The notes beneath the pieces were generated by a model. The model had not been told where the DNA came from. It worked only from the letters and a program-made list of their open reading frames with translations, and ran no database searches. Position numbers and translations under genes: made by a program. This document shows positions 31,062-43,098 of a DNA stretch of 64,000 nt, in pieces. The stretch spans positions 68,288,038 through 68,352,037 of the forward strand of contig JBANSL010000007.1 of assembly GCA_037127255.1 (NCBI GenBank). The letters run 5' to 3'. Source of the stretch: Persicaria tinctoria. Lineage: Eukaryota > Streptophyta > Magnoliopsida > Caryophyllales > Polygonaceae. Numbering within the stretch: the stretch's first letter is position 1; each line of letters opens with the position of its first letter.

Positions 31062-34000
31062 TTACCTTTTTTTTTTACAGTAGGCGAAAAATAGGTGAGC
31101 CTTACGAAGTAAGGCGCCACCATGATCATCTGACCGGATGATGTTACAGAGATCCCTAAGAATAGGGAGATTACAAAGAGTACAGTTGTCTCTAGATCTA
31201 GCTATGAAGTCTGCTGCCTTGTTAGCTTCTCTGTAGCAGTGTCTGATGTGTTCCAACCCCCGTAGGATACGACTCCGACGTCGCGTTAATAAAGCATTTA
31301 TTATTATATCAACTTATTTCTATTTTTAGTATTGTTTCTTAATAAGAGGTGTAGACTTACATTACATAGTAAGTCCAACCCGTTAGCCAATTAGGCCCAT
31401 TAGTAATTAGGGTTTTATTAGTTTTCTTTAAATACGCTATTAGGGTTAATGTTTATTCTTACGTCAAATTTAGAGGATTGCAGAGAGTTGAGTTGATACT
31501 CCCCTTTCCTCCCCGACGTCAAACCCTAATTTCTCTTGCGGTCGCGACTTGTCAACTTCAAATTCCAATTGAAAAGTGTGGTGGAAGCAAAAGCCGAATT
31601 TGCTTAATTAATCACCCAGAGCTATTTAATTGAACTTTCACATGCAGTTCGATTGCATTATACGCACGAACACGGTGGATCGGGGAAGCAGGTAGACGTT
31701 GGTGCGACGTTTGGTGGTGAAGAGCGGAGCAGTGATAGCAGCAGAAATTAGGACGAATCTCTTCCAAGTAAGGATGAGATCCCGATCTTCAATCAATTCA
31801 AGCGAGAAACTTTGATTGAAGATCCAACGAATTCAGCAGTAAACAGTAGCAAATTGAAAGATAGGGTTTGTGACGTCAGGGAGGAAAGGGGGAGTTTCAA
31901 CTCAACGCTCTTCAATTCCTCTAAATTTGATGTAAGAATAAACATTAACCCTAATAGCATATTTAAAGAAAACTAATAAAACCCTAATTACTAATGGGCC
32001 TAATTGGCTAACGGGTTGGACTTACTATGTAGAGTAAGTCCACACCTCTTATTAATAAACAATACTAAAAATTGAATTAAGTTGATATAATAATAAATGC
32101 TTTATTAACGCGACGTCGGAGTCGTATCCTACGGGGGCTGGAACACATTAGTGTCTAAACTCAATGTTGTCAAAGTTAGCACTAAGATTCTTGATTAGCT
32201 CCACTTCCCATGATATTTCCCATCTGCAATGATACTTATCATTAATCGTCTTGATCACTTCCAGGCAATCTCCTTCCACTATGAATCTCCTTAGGCCTCT
32301 TGCTATGGCTAAGTTTATACCTGCACAAACTGCGTCAGCTTCTGTTTGGATAACAGATGTGGCTGCCGTTTCCAACCGAAGGATATCAATCACTGAACCA
32401 TAATGGTCCCTAATAATGACCCCCACATGGCATTCGCCTGTGGGTTTTAGCGAGTCATCCACGTTAATTTTGTAGATAGCCCTAGGTGGTTTAGTCTATT
32501 TAGAGTTTCTTTTCCTTCTAGCACTATGGTTGGCTTGAGAAGAGGATTGTTTATTTGCAGTTTGCCAGTCCGTACGATCGAATAAAATTCTGCTTGGTAA
32601 ATGATGAGATGTGGTTGGCTTCTTGTTTCTGAAAATCAAGTCATTTCTTGATTCCCAGATTTTTTGCCATATAAAACAGAGTTCTTCAATGTCCTTCTTT
32701 TTTTGATTTATAGTTAGGAGGTCTTTTATATTGTTACAGTGGGTAGGTATTAGTGTCTTGTTTTTACCTACCAGCTGCCCGTGGGAGGCAATGATAGCCC
32801 TCGTGAACGGACAAGGGATAAAGAGGTGGTCATTGTCTTCATTATTATTATTGCAGAAGCAACAACTTGACGGGACCCTATTGAAGTATCTATTTAGTCT
32901 ATTTTTTGTGGCAAGGCTGTCGGTGATTATTTTCCAAAGGAGATTCTTAACTCTAGGGGGGGTGCTTAGTTTCCAAATCCATTTGTAATCGTCCGAATGG
33001 TTGTTGTTGCTAGTCATAATTTGTCTCACCGATTTAGTTGTAAATTGACCATTGGGGTTGTATTTCCATATTAATTTATCAGGGGTATTCCAAAGTGGGA
33101 CTCTGATTTTTATTATTTTTGAAACAATGTTGTTGGGGAAGATCTCATGTAATAGAGGGATATTCCACTGTTTGTTAGTTTTAAGAAGATGGGTTACCTT
33201 AAGATCGGGATCAAAGTACTGCTGGAAGTTCACTAAATTTTGATCTGGTACCCAAGGGTCTTTCCAGACATTTATTGATTCACCGTTTCCTATTAGCCAT
33301 AGTAGTCCCTGGGAGAATCTCTCTCGGAGGTTAAGAAGTCTCCCAAGTTGCCAAGAACTATTCTGCGTGGATTTTTCCATTAATCCTTCTTGCTGAAGAT
33401 ATTTTTCTTTTATAACTTTTACCCAAATGTTATTCGGTTCATGAATGATTTTCCATAAGAGTTTCATTTGAAGACTTATGTTCATTTCTTCAGCCAGTTT
33501 TAGCCCAAGACCACCTTGTTCTTTTGGTTTACAGATCTTATCCCAGCTAATTAAAGGGGTGTACTTTTTTTTAATGTAGTTAGTTCCAGAAGAAGTTCTT
33601 TTGAACTTGGTCAATTTCGTTTAAAATTCCTTTAGGGAGGAGAATATTCTGCATCAAATAATTAGTCTTGGAGCTTAAATTTACTTGGATTAAAGTTGCA
33701 CGACCAGCCTGGGTGAGAGAAGAGGTCTTCCATTTGGGTAATTATTTTTTAAGGCCTTGAACAGCCTCATTAAAGACTTTATTTTTAATTCTTCCTCTGA
33801 CCAAAGGTATACCTAGATATTTTTCTAGAGTTTTAGATATAGGAATATTCATATCTCGAGTTAAGGAGTTGGCCAGATTTGAGCTAATGTTTCCTGAGAC
33901 TTGCAAAGACCTCTTGTTGTAGTTTATAGTTAGTCCTGAGAGGTTTGAGAAATTGTTGAGGATGTTTTTGATAGTGTGAAGACTTTTGTGAGAAGCTCTG

Positions 34001-34594
34001 GAGAAAATAATTGTGTCATCTGCAAAAGTAAGAAAGGGGATGCTGGTACCATTTTTTGTGAGCTTGATTCCAATGAGAGCATCATTGTAGCTCGCTTCCT
34101 CGATTAATTCTCTGACTAGGTTCTCCATGACTAAGATAAAGATATAGGGAGCAAGGGGGTCTCCTTGCCTAATCCCCCTTCCTGGTTTGAATGGGGTTCC
34201 GGGGCAATTGTTCACTAGGATTGAGAAGGTGGTCGTAGTAATACAGTTCATGACCCAATTGATCCATTGTGGGACGAAGCCAAATTTGGTGAGAGTTGCT
34301 CTTATATAGTCCCAATTGATTTTATCGTAGGCCTTTTCCATGTCTAGTTTAAGGGCCATCCAGCCTTTTTTTCCTTTTTGTTTGTGGAAGTTATGAAAAA
34401 TTTCATGTGCTATAAGGGTGTTGTCCTGATTGATCTTCCTTCAATAAAGGCACCTTGAAAGGGATTGATTAATTTATTTAAGATTGGTTTGAGCCGGTTA
34501 GCTATGATCTTAGTTATGATTTTATACATGGTGTTGCATAGGCTGATAGGCCTATAGTGATTGATCTTAGTTATGATCTTAGTTATGATTTTAA
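31062..34594 (-). pseudogene. LINE (L1-type): RT, zf-RVT and RNase H, split by a MULE
   Basis: Minus strand, 5' to 3'. RT begins at 34594 (YRPISLCNTMYKIITKIIANRL), shifts frame near 34400, and continues 34359-33742 with LDMEKAYDKINW and the catalytic TFADDTIIFSRA. 33614-32496 carries IGNGESINVWKDPWV, the zf-RVT region CCFCNNNNEDNDHLFIPCPF and a basic tail. 32462-32159 is RNase H (TEADAVCAGINLA), interrupted by the MULE at 31248-32149 and resuming at 31247 with HCYREANKAADFIARS. A T-run at 31069-31078 is the A tail on this strand. The 5' end is cut at 34594 by E5 LTR sequence. Multiple frameshifts and stops; inactive. Confidence 0.88.
31248..32149. mobile_element. Mutator-like non-autonomous element in the LINE RNase H
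   Basis: Inverted repeats start TGTGTTCCAACCCCCGTAGG and end CCTACGGGGGCTGGAACACA. The arms extend about 270-300 bp, with small differences. Flanks AGTGTCTGA (31239-31247) and AGTGTCTAA (32150-32158) are a 9-bp duplication with one mismatch. Removing it joins RNase H residues around FRHCYREANK. About 300 bp of unique DNA lies between the arms; no transposase. Confidence 0.85.
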
Positions 34595-35628
34595 ATCTCA
34601 CGGACAGAGCAGCAGAAAGACAGAAAGAAACAGAAATAAAAGCAGAAAATAACAAACAAAAGCAAAGATCAAAACAAAGCAAGACATAAAGTAAAGCAAA
34701 GCGGAAACAAAAGCGAGGACACAGAAGCTACTCGATCTCGACAAACAGCTCCTCGAGATCGACAAGAAACAGCAAAACAGAAACTTGAAATCGACGACAA
34801 CAGAGAAAACTTCAACTCGACCTAGACAAGTCCTACTCGAGATCGACAAAGGTTGTACTCGATCTCGACAAAGCTCTTCTCTATGTCGACAAGAATGCAG
34901 AAAATATAAATTCACAGATTTCGAACACTACTCAGAATTTTGACGGAAATAAACTCAATATGCTAAAAGACTTCCAAAGCCAGGGTTTCAACACCACAAC
35001 GATAACCATGTAAAGTAACACACAAAGGCACAAAAGATCATGCTTTCCATCAAATAACTTTTGTCATTAACAAATAGGCATATAGAGGCTTTCGCATAAA
35101 CCCTAATTGTTACTAACCCTTTTTCACATAATTAACCCAAGTTGCATTAAGATCACTTTCGCTTCAATAACAGAAATAAGGATCACCTTCAACTCTCGCA
35201 AAAGAATCATGCTCATAGGGATAGAAGATGAATTGCACAAAAAGATCTGACCTTTATCGCATCGCCTCACATGGCCACCGTCGGGCTCACCCCAGCCCCA
35301 GAAGTGGGTGGACTACTCACGCCTCATCGCAATCGCAGACATTGAATGAAAAGAAATTACTTGCATAAAACTATATTCAAAAGCCTTTACAATCCCGGCA
35401 ATCAACTTTCGCAGAAAGCCAAAACCCTAAAAACCTTAGAACTCCTAAACTCCTCTACTGAAATTGAATTGTGTGTGAATTGGAATGAATGAAAAACCAG
35501 CCCCAAGGGCCTTATTTATAGGCTTCTAATCCTTGCTACTCAAGAATAGAATATCTATATCTATATCTAAAATTATATCTAAAAGGCTAAAAGATAAATA
35601 AAATTGCATAATGGAAATAAAATTTACA
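34595..35628 (-). repeat. E5 partial 3' LTR
   Basis: Matches 37325-38365 of the E5 5' LTR almost base for base, including the TATA box (35513-35520). Both ends are truncated: gag joins at about 35628 and LINE RT at 34594. Confidence 0.85.
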
Positions 35629-37076
35629 GCAGCAATGTGTCCAGTCTTTCCTTTAGGATTTGGTTCTGAAGATCCAGGGAGCGCACCTGACTGTCTGGGG
35701 ATTCCTGCTGCTAGTTGACCAATCTGTGTATCAACTGATTTCCGCCAGATATCAATTTCCCCAAGCCTAGAGTTGACACCTTGCATCTGAGTATAGACGG
35801 AGTTGAAAGATTGCCTAGTTTCTGAGTGGTTCCTCCGTATTTCCTCCAGAACTGTCTGTATATCATCCTTTTTCTGGTCCCTTTCCGGATGTCCTGGAGC
35901 TCTGTAGGGCGGGGGATTCCTAGGGACACCTTGGTTCCATTGTGGTTGCTGAAACCTTTGGTCCCCCATGTAGCGATTGGGACCCCCTGCGTAAGCTGCA
36001 TCCTCATGGTGCTCTGCCAGCTTGACTTGTTCTGTGTGTGGGCACTCAGGAGTGGTGTGCCTTTGCGATCCGCATTCAATACAAGGCTGGTTGACAGAGA
36101 GATACTTTACTTGCTTGATGAGCTTCTTATTCTGGTCTCTTTAGTACTGCTCCCTTACATCAGGATCAATCTCCTTAGGTGGCTCATAGAGGGGCATGGA
36201 TGATGCTGGCCTGGCGTATGGGTTCTCTTCATAGGTTGCAGTAGACCCATACTTGTTGTCGTAGTTAGTGAGCTTTTCTAGCACACCCCATGCGTCACTT
36301 GGCGGCATTGTCAGATACTCTTAGCGAGTATAATGGTTGATTCTGTCCTTAGTGACTTGATCAAGAGAGTTGAAGAAGATCTCCTGAATGACGTAGGGTG
36401 GTTGTCCATGGGTAGGGCAAGATCGCAGAAGTTCCTTGTAGCGCTCCCATGCCTTTGCCAGCGGTTCCCCTTGCTTCTGTTTGAAGGCGGTGATTCTCTG
36501 GCGGAGATGTGCTGTTTTGGCGGGTGGGAAGAATTTGTTCAGAAACTCTTGCTCTACTTGGGCCCAGGTTGTGAGTGATCTTGCTTTCAGCCCTTCCAGC
36601 CATTTCAGTGCAGGCCCAGCGAGAGACCAGCGAAAAGCTTTCATCTTGGCATATTCCAAGGTTGTACCTTCAGCAAGAGTACGGCACATGTCAGAAAAGT
36701 TTGTAATATGTTCGAGAGGACACTCATTAAATCTACCATAGAAGGCATTATTTTTAAGCTCTATAAGAAATTAGGTGCGAATTTCAAAAGAGTTATCAGG
36801 GATAAGAATCGCCGATTCAGGCACGACGAGAGTTGGGTGCATGTAGTCCTCTGCCATGGTTGGATATTGGGCAAGCTCAGCCTGTGCTTGTTCCCTTGCT
36901 GCTTTCTCAGCGGCGATAGCAGCATCCTTAGCGGCTAATTCCCTTGTAAGCCTAGCGATCAGCTGTTCCTGTGTCTCCGGGGCTGCCATGGCTCTTTGTA
37001 GTTTAGCTCGGATGTGAAATAGGCGTTCCGGTTCGTCTAAGGCGTCAAACTTAGGTGTTTGACCAGAACGGCGCAT
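35629..37076 (-). pseudogene. E5 gag with three nonsense codons
   Basis: One frame runs from the ATG at 37076. Early part: predicted coiled coil (RLTRELAAKDAAIAAEKAAR). Middle: retrotransposon gag core (FRWSLAGPALKWLEGLKA, then FLNKFFPPAKTAHLRQR). Later: zinc knuckle CIECGSQRHTTPEC (CX2CX4HX4C). Stops interrupt it at 36771-36773, 36321-36323 and 36141-36143, all at sites that are sense codons in E3. The frame then runs into LTR sequence. Gag of this family forms the virus-like particle and binds RNA; this copy cannot make full-length protein. Confidence 0.85.
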
Positions 37077-37138
37077 ACACCTGAAAAGTAACTCAAAGAA
37101 ACAGTGAGAACTGACTACCTAAGGCGCGATTGATAGCC

Positions 37139-37157
37139 TCCCCGGCAACGACGCCAA
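37139..37157 (-). other. E5 primer-binding site
   Basis: Minus strand TTGGCGTCGTTGCCGGGGA, the tRNA-Asp type with one change (GCGCC to GCGTC), two bases from the LTR end. Confidence 0.75.
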
Positions 37158-37159
37158 TT

Positions 37160-39360
37160 TGTTGTTGCAGGAGGATGGTCAAGTATGAAATAAATATAAA
37201 ATAAAGCTCAGACTGACTTCCCTGTCTCGGCAAATAAATACAAGACTTCCTCCCGTTGTAGTAAGAGAATAGTCAGGATCGAAGCCACGAGGAAGCACGT
37301 CAGCAGTTCTCAGGTAGCTGTAAATCTCACGGACAGAGCAGCAGAAAGACAGAAACACATAAAGAAACAGAAATAAAAGCAGAAAATAACAAACAAAAGC
37401 AAAGATCAAAACAAAGCAAGAAATAAAGTAAAGCAAAGCAGAAACAAAAGCGAGGACACAGAAGCTACTCGATCTCGACAAACAGCTCCTCGAGATCGAC
37501 AAGAAACAGCAAAACAGAAACTTGAAATCGACGACAACAGAGAAAACTTCAACTCGACCTAGACAAGTCCTACTCGAGATCGACAAAGGTTGTACTCGAT
37601 CTCGACAAAGGTCTTCTCTATGTCGACAAGAATGCAGAAAATATAAATTCACATATTTCGAACACTACTCAGAATTTTGACGGAAATAAACTCAATATGC
37701 TAAAAGACTTCCAAAGCCAGGGTTTCAACACCACAACGATAACCATGCAAAGTAACACACAAAGGCACAAAAGATCATGCTTTCCATCAAATAACTTTCG
37801 TCATTAACAAATAGGCATATAGAGGCTTTCGCATAAACCCTAATTGTTACTAACCCTTTTTCACATAATTAATCCAAGTTGCATTAAGATCACTTTCGCT
37901 TCAATAACACAAACAAGGATCACCTTCAACTCTCGCAAAAGAATCATGCTCATAGGGATAGAAGATGAATTGCACAAAAAGATCTGACCTTTATCGCATC
38001 GCCTCACATGGCCACCGTCGGGCTCACCCCAGCCCCAGAAGTGGGTGGACTACTCACGCCTCATCGCAATCGCAGACATTGAATGAAAAGAAATAACTTG
38101 CGTAAAACTATATTCAAAAGCCTTTACAATCCAGGCAATCAACTTTCGCAGAAAGCCAAAACCCTAAAAACCTTAGAACTCCTAAACTCCTCTACTGAAA
38201 TTGAATTGTGTGTGAATTGGAATGAATAAAAAACCAGCCCCAAGGGCCTTATTTATAGGCTTCTAATCCTTGCTACTCAAGAATAGAATATCTATATCTA
38301 TATCTAAAATTATATCTAAAAGGCTAAAAGATAAATAAAATTGCATAATGGAAATAAATCAACTAAGGAAAAGATAATTCTAAAGTAGGTAAGTCTTCAT
38401 GAGTTGATAGATCTTGTCTCCCATGGATAGACTTGATAGAATTCGGATAGAATCTTCCTCCTTCGGCCCCAAGGAATCCCAACTCGACTAGGACAGCCCT
38501 CGACAATGCGTTTCTGGAAACGGGGTCTACTCGACCTCGACAAAGCCTTGTCGACATCGACTAGGACTCGTCGTCTTGGATAACTGGTGCTCGATGTGGC
38601 TCGGTCTTGGCTCCTGACGCTCGTCGACCTCGAGTAAGCGTAGTCGACCTCGAGTAGGAAAGTCTTGCCGACTAGGTCTCCTCGGGTAGGTGTACTCGAC
38701 AAGCTCGGACCTGGGCTCTGGGCTTCGTCGATCTCGACAAAGGGTCGTCGATCTCGACCAGGGTTCGCCGAGTTGGGGTGTGGACTTCTTGTCGAGCAGC
38801 TTCTCCTCGGCATGGACTCGGACTGGCACTGGGTGGCTCGTCGATCTCGACAAGGGCTTCGTCGAGATCGAGTAGGATTGTGCTCGGCTTCTCGTCATCG
38901 GCTTCTCGATCAGCTTCTCTCCTCGACTCCGGGTGTGGTCTCTGGGCTTCGTCGAGATCGAGTAAGGTCTTGTCTAGATCGAGTTGGGTCCGGAAGTCGG
39001 GTTGGTCTAGCTCTCGACGTTGCTCCTGGTCGACAAGGCTGTGCTCGGACATGCTCGTCGAGATCGAGTAAGGCCTACTCGAGATCGAGTAGTCTGGTTT
39101 CTCGGCTCGATTCGACTGGTTCCGTTGCTGCTTTGACCCTGGACTTCTGTAGTGGTTTTCCGAGCTTCTCCGACCTTCCTTAGAATTGCTGTAAAACGCC
39201 TCGAATTCTGCGAATTAAACAGAAACTGGTGTAGATTCCATAATTTGGCAAATAAACACAAACTACATAGGTTCTGTACTATCTTAGCCCAAATGAATGA
39301 AATGTATGCAGAAATCGATATAAACTTAAGTGTAAAACATGGCAGATTCAGCTCACAACA
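37160..39360 (-). repeat. E5 5' LTR (2.2 kb)
   Basis: Minus-strand termini TGTTGTGAGCTGAATCTGCC...CTGCAACAACA. TCGA palindromes are dense at 37465-37630 and 38480-39100, including the perfect CTACTCGAGATCGAGTAG at 39075-39092. TATA box at 38250-38257. Confidence 0.85.
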
Positions 39361-40948
39361 GTTATCAATTTGTTGATAGAGGTAACAGATGTGTAATGTG
39401 ATTTATCTTTTTGTTTGTTTCTACAAATTACAGTGTATTGAGAGTAGTATGAGTAAGGGTCTTTACCTGAATGAATTTTCCCTGACATGAAGATTGCAGT
39501 TTCTGTTCCGAGTGTAGTTTGATCCCCAGCTTGTAAGAGTTGTTGGCAACAGTTCTGCTGGTGTAGTATGTGACTTGTTGCACAATGTTTGAGAAAACGT
39601 TTGTGTGAGACTTGTTGGATTGAAGGTTTGGTTTGGCTTTCCACCACAAAGGAACCAAAAGCTGGCCTCGTGGGGATGATAGTCGATTAGTGTTGAGAAA
39701 GTTTAAGAGGGGTCGTACCTTGGATTATATGTGTGTTACTGTGTTCAAACTTCAAACAACCATCCCTTGGGTGTAGATGAAGTTGAGTTGTCAGGATTGA
39801 TTTTACAAGAGATATCCCATAGGATTGGTAACTCAAGGTTAGTCCAAGGATGAAGATAAATAATAAGATTAACATAATGAGCTTGGAAAGCATTAATATA
39901 ATAATGATTTGAAGATACCAGAGAGATACCAGAGGGTGATCTGATGGGGATTGTAGCCGAGATTTCCCCACACCAACAGTTGATGAGATTACTAATCACC
40001 AATTCTTCTTCTTGAGATATATTCTTTTGCAGAAGGTGATAACTAAATTTAGGATACTGATAACAATCATCTAGCAAGTTAGGTCTTAATAAAGCGAGAG
40101 TAAATCTAAAGGAGTAGACTATCAAGAGAAAATGAGAATTCATGTAATGCTTCCAATCTAGACTGATATAGAACCCATTCATAGCAAAGAGGGTAGAGTA
40201 GTCAATCAGAACTGCTAATTTTACCAGGTGATAATCAAAATAGAATTTTATAGAAATACTGAGATGCTCTAAGACTATTAGAACAGGAAAAATGGATTCA
40301 TCAAAATACTTAGCTAGTATGAGGCATCGGGTCATCTCGACCATCACCCGCACCATGATGTTCATCTTGACAGCCGCTTGCAGAGCAGTTGGGTTGTTGA
40401 ATTGAGCGTTTCGGTTGCATGCAAGATTTCGATCTAGAATGAAGGTACATGCCTTCTCAAACACAACCCACTGCGAGAAGTTCATCTTGGCAGAAGCTTG
40501 TAACGGAAGGGCTAACTTTGGAATGTTGCGCTGACAGCTCCAGTTGCATGCAAAGAATCCAGCCTGAAATGAGGGGATTTTGAGAAACATAGTTTTGATA
40601 AAATAAGAGTTTGAGATAAAAGGTTTGAGCTGAAGATTTGGTCTTGAAAGTTTTGGTTTAAATTTGTAATTGTTTAGATTTTGAGGGAGGTTGAGGGATG
40701 TAAAGATGTTTATTAGTCTTCCTTCCCGTCCACCCACAAAGGGAGACAACAACTGCGGCGGGCGGCGAGGTTGGACAGTCGGCCACCACAGGGAGACCAC
40801 TAGAACCGGATGGGGAAAGAGAGATCGATTGAGACGAGCGGCGGCCTTGAATAGCCAGCTCCGCCAGATAGGACATCGGAGGCGGAAGGGCCGAGGAGGT
40901 TTAGAAAGAGAGAAGGGAGGACGGCATGGTCGGAGCACCGGGCTTAAC
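39361..40948 (-). other. Unassigned 1.6 kb between E5 and E4, with a 397-codon ORF
   Basis: The ORF 39745-40938 (minus) is long for chance but has no family I recognise. Its first 60 codons are Pro/Arg-rich in GC-rich DNA and the remainder is AT-rich, so the reading may cross a UTR-like and a coding-like part. E5 joins the same-strand LINE at 34594, so this stretch could be the 5' part of that LINE displaced by E5, but no endonuclease or ORF1 motif was clear. TTAAC (40944-40948) and GTTAT (39361-39365) are the flanks of E4 and E5. Confidence 0.3.
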
Positions 40949-43098
40949 TGTTGTAGGAGGAAATCGAGTTCAAAATATAGAAATATAATTCAAACCAGAT
41001 TATGCCCACGCCAAATAAATACAAGACCTCTTCCTGATGTAGCAGCGGGAAGTCAGGATCGATCCACGAGGAAGCGTGTCAGCGGATCCTAGGCAGCGGA
41101 GAATCTTACGAAAGTCGACCACAGAAGTCCTCGAGCTCGACTAAGGGGTTAGTCGACAGAAGCTCGGAAAGTCGAACAGGGCAGAGCTCTCGGCAAAAGC
41201 TACTCGACCTCGACAAGAGGCTACTCGAGGTCGAGTACGGTCCTCTTCGACTTCGGGTTGGGCTTGTCGAGTTCCTGCACAGGTAAGCAACAACGACTCT
41301 AGGTCGAGAATCAGCAACTCGAGGTCGATCACAGTTGGTCGAGATCGAGTAGACAGTGAACAAAAGCGAATAAAAATAAAGAAAGTAAAAACAAATGCTT
41401 TTTAGGATTTCGACTAAACTTAATGTAAAAGAACTTCCAAGATTGGGGTTTGCAACGACAATAACCAAGCATGCATAAGGTAACCAAACAGATAATCATG
41501 TGAATCGCATTAAAGGATTAAGCTTTCGCCTTTTCCAACAATTAGACAACTCTCTCAAGAAACCCTAATTGTCTCTACCGATTTTATGTTTATAATCCAA
41601 GTTGTTAGCATGGATCTCCATTAGATGGGCAATAAACACATCAACAAGTAGGAAAATGCTCAAAACATGATAAAGGTCGGATCTTTACCTCAATTATGCA
41701 TGGCTACCGTCGGGCTCGCCCCAACCCTAGAAGTGGGTGGACTACTCGCTCTTCATCGCAAACTCAGACATCATCGATTGAAAAGAAATAACTTGCATTA
41801 ACTAAATTCAAAGCCTTTACAATCCCGGCAATCAAACTCTCGTCGAATGCCAAAACCTTAAAAACCTCAAACTCCTAAACCGTCTCTGTGGAACTACTTG
41901 TCTTGCTCTGAAATTGAATGAATAAAACTGAGCCCCATGGGCCTTATTTATAGTCTTCATTCCCTAGCTATTCTAGGAAAGAAGATATCTATCTATATCT
42001 AAAACTTTATCTAAAATGCTTAAGGATAAATAAAAGACATAAAAGAATTAAATCTAAAATAGGAATTATATCTAAAAGTCTTCAATGGATAGAATCTTTC
42101 TCTTCATGGTAGATCTTGATAGTTTTGGATGGAATCGGAAATCTTCATGCCCAAGGAATCCAAATCCGAGTAGAGTTGATCAAACCGCGCCGTTCAGCTT
42201 CTGGAAGCTTCGTCGACCTCGACAAGGCTCTTGTCGATCTCGAGTAGAAGTCTTGGTCGACTGGCTTGGTTTGTCGTCTCGGCTAGCTGGTGCTCGACAA
42301 ACTCGGACTCTGGCTCACGGTGCTCGTCGACCTCGACAAGCCCTAGTCGACCTCGAGTAGACTGTTTCGGCGACTAGGTCTTCTCGGGTAGATCTCCTCA
42401 ATGTGGCTCGGACATGGCTTCCTGGGCTCGTCGACCTCGACTAGCACTTGTCGATGTCCAGTAGGGTTGGTCTTGCCGACTAGGTGCTCTCGGGTGGCTT
42501 TACTCGACAAGCCTGGATCCGAACTCAGGGGCTTGTCGATCTCGACCAAGCTTCGTCGAGATCGAGTAGACATGATCTTCTCTGGTCGAACAACTTCTCC
42601 TCGGCAAGGACTCGGGCAGGCGCTGGAAGGCTCGTCGAGATCGAGTAGGGTTGTGCTCGGCTTCTCGTCCTCAGCTTCTCGGGCAGCTCTTCTCCTTGTC
42701 GACTCCGGGTGTGGTGTCTGGGCTTCGTCGACCTCGACAAGAGCTTGTCGAGATCGAGTTGGGTCCGGAAGTCGGGTGGTCTGGCTTGCACGATCAGGCT
42801 CTATCGACAAGGCTGTGCTCGGACATGCTCGTCTAGGTCGAGTAAGGCTTACTCGAGATCGAGTAGCCCTTACTCTCAGACTGGTTCCGCTGCTTTGACC
42901 TTCGACTTCTGTAGTGGTTTTCCGAGCTTTTTCGACCTTCTGTAGAATTGCTGTAAAGTGCCTCGATTTCTGCGAATTAAACAGAAACTGGTGTAGATTC
43001 CATAATTTTGGCAAATAAACATAAACTACATAGATTCTGTACTATCTAAACCCAAATGAATGCAATATATACAGAAATCGATATAAAAGTTACTGTAA
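40949..43098 (-). repeat. E4 3' LTR lacking its first ~25 bp
   Basis: Ends CCTCCTACAACA at 40949. At the start, E3 reads GTAAAACATGGCAG...CACAACAAACACCCC where E4 reads GTAAAACACCCC; about 25 bp, including the TG terminus, are gone between ACA direct repeats. TATA box at 41945-41952. TCGA palindromes are dense at 41190-41350 and 42200-42870. Confidence 0.8.

Larger units (their letters stand above)
34595..39360 (-). mobile_element. E5: Athila-like element, 5' LTR + gag + partial 3' LTR
   Basis: Minus strand: 5' LTR 39360-37160, primer site, gag 37076 to about 35630, then directly a piece of 3' LTR (about 35628-34595). Protease, the 3' non-coding block, the purine tract and the first half of the 3' LTR are missing, and the LTR's last ~170 bp are missing at 34595. 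GTTAT (39361-39365) should be the outer target copy; its partner is lost. Confidence 0.8.

Noticed and set aside
38480..39100. TCGA repeats as a possible CRISPR array
   Set aside because: Units are short palindromes at irregular spacing without equal-length unique spacers, and the DNA is a plant nuclear retroelement.
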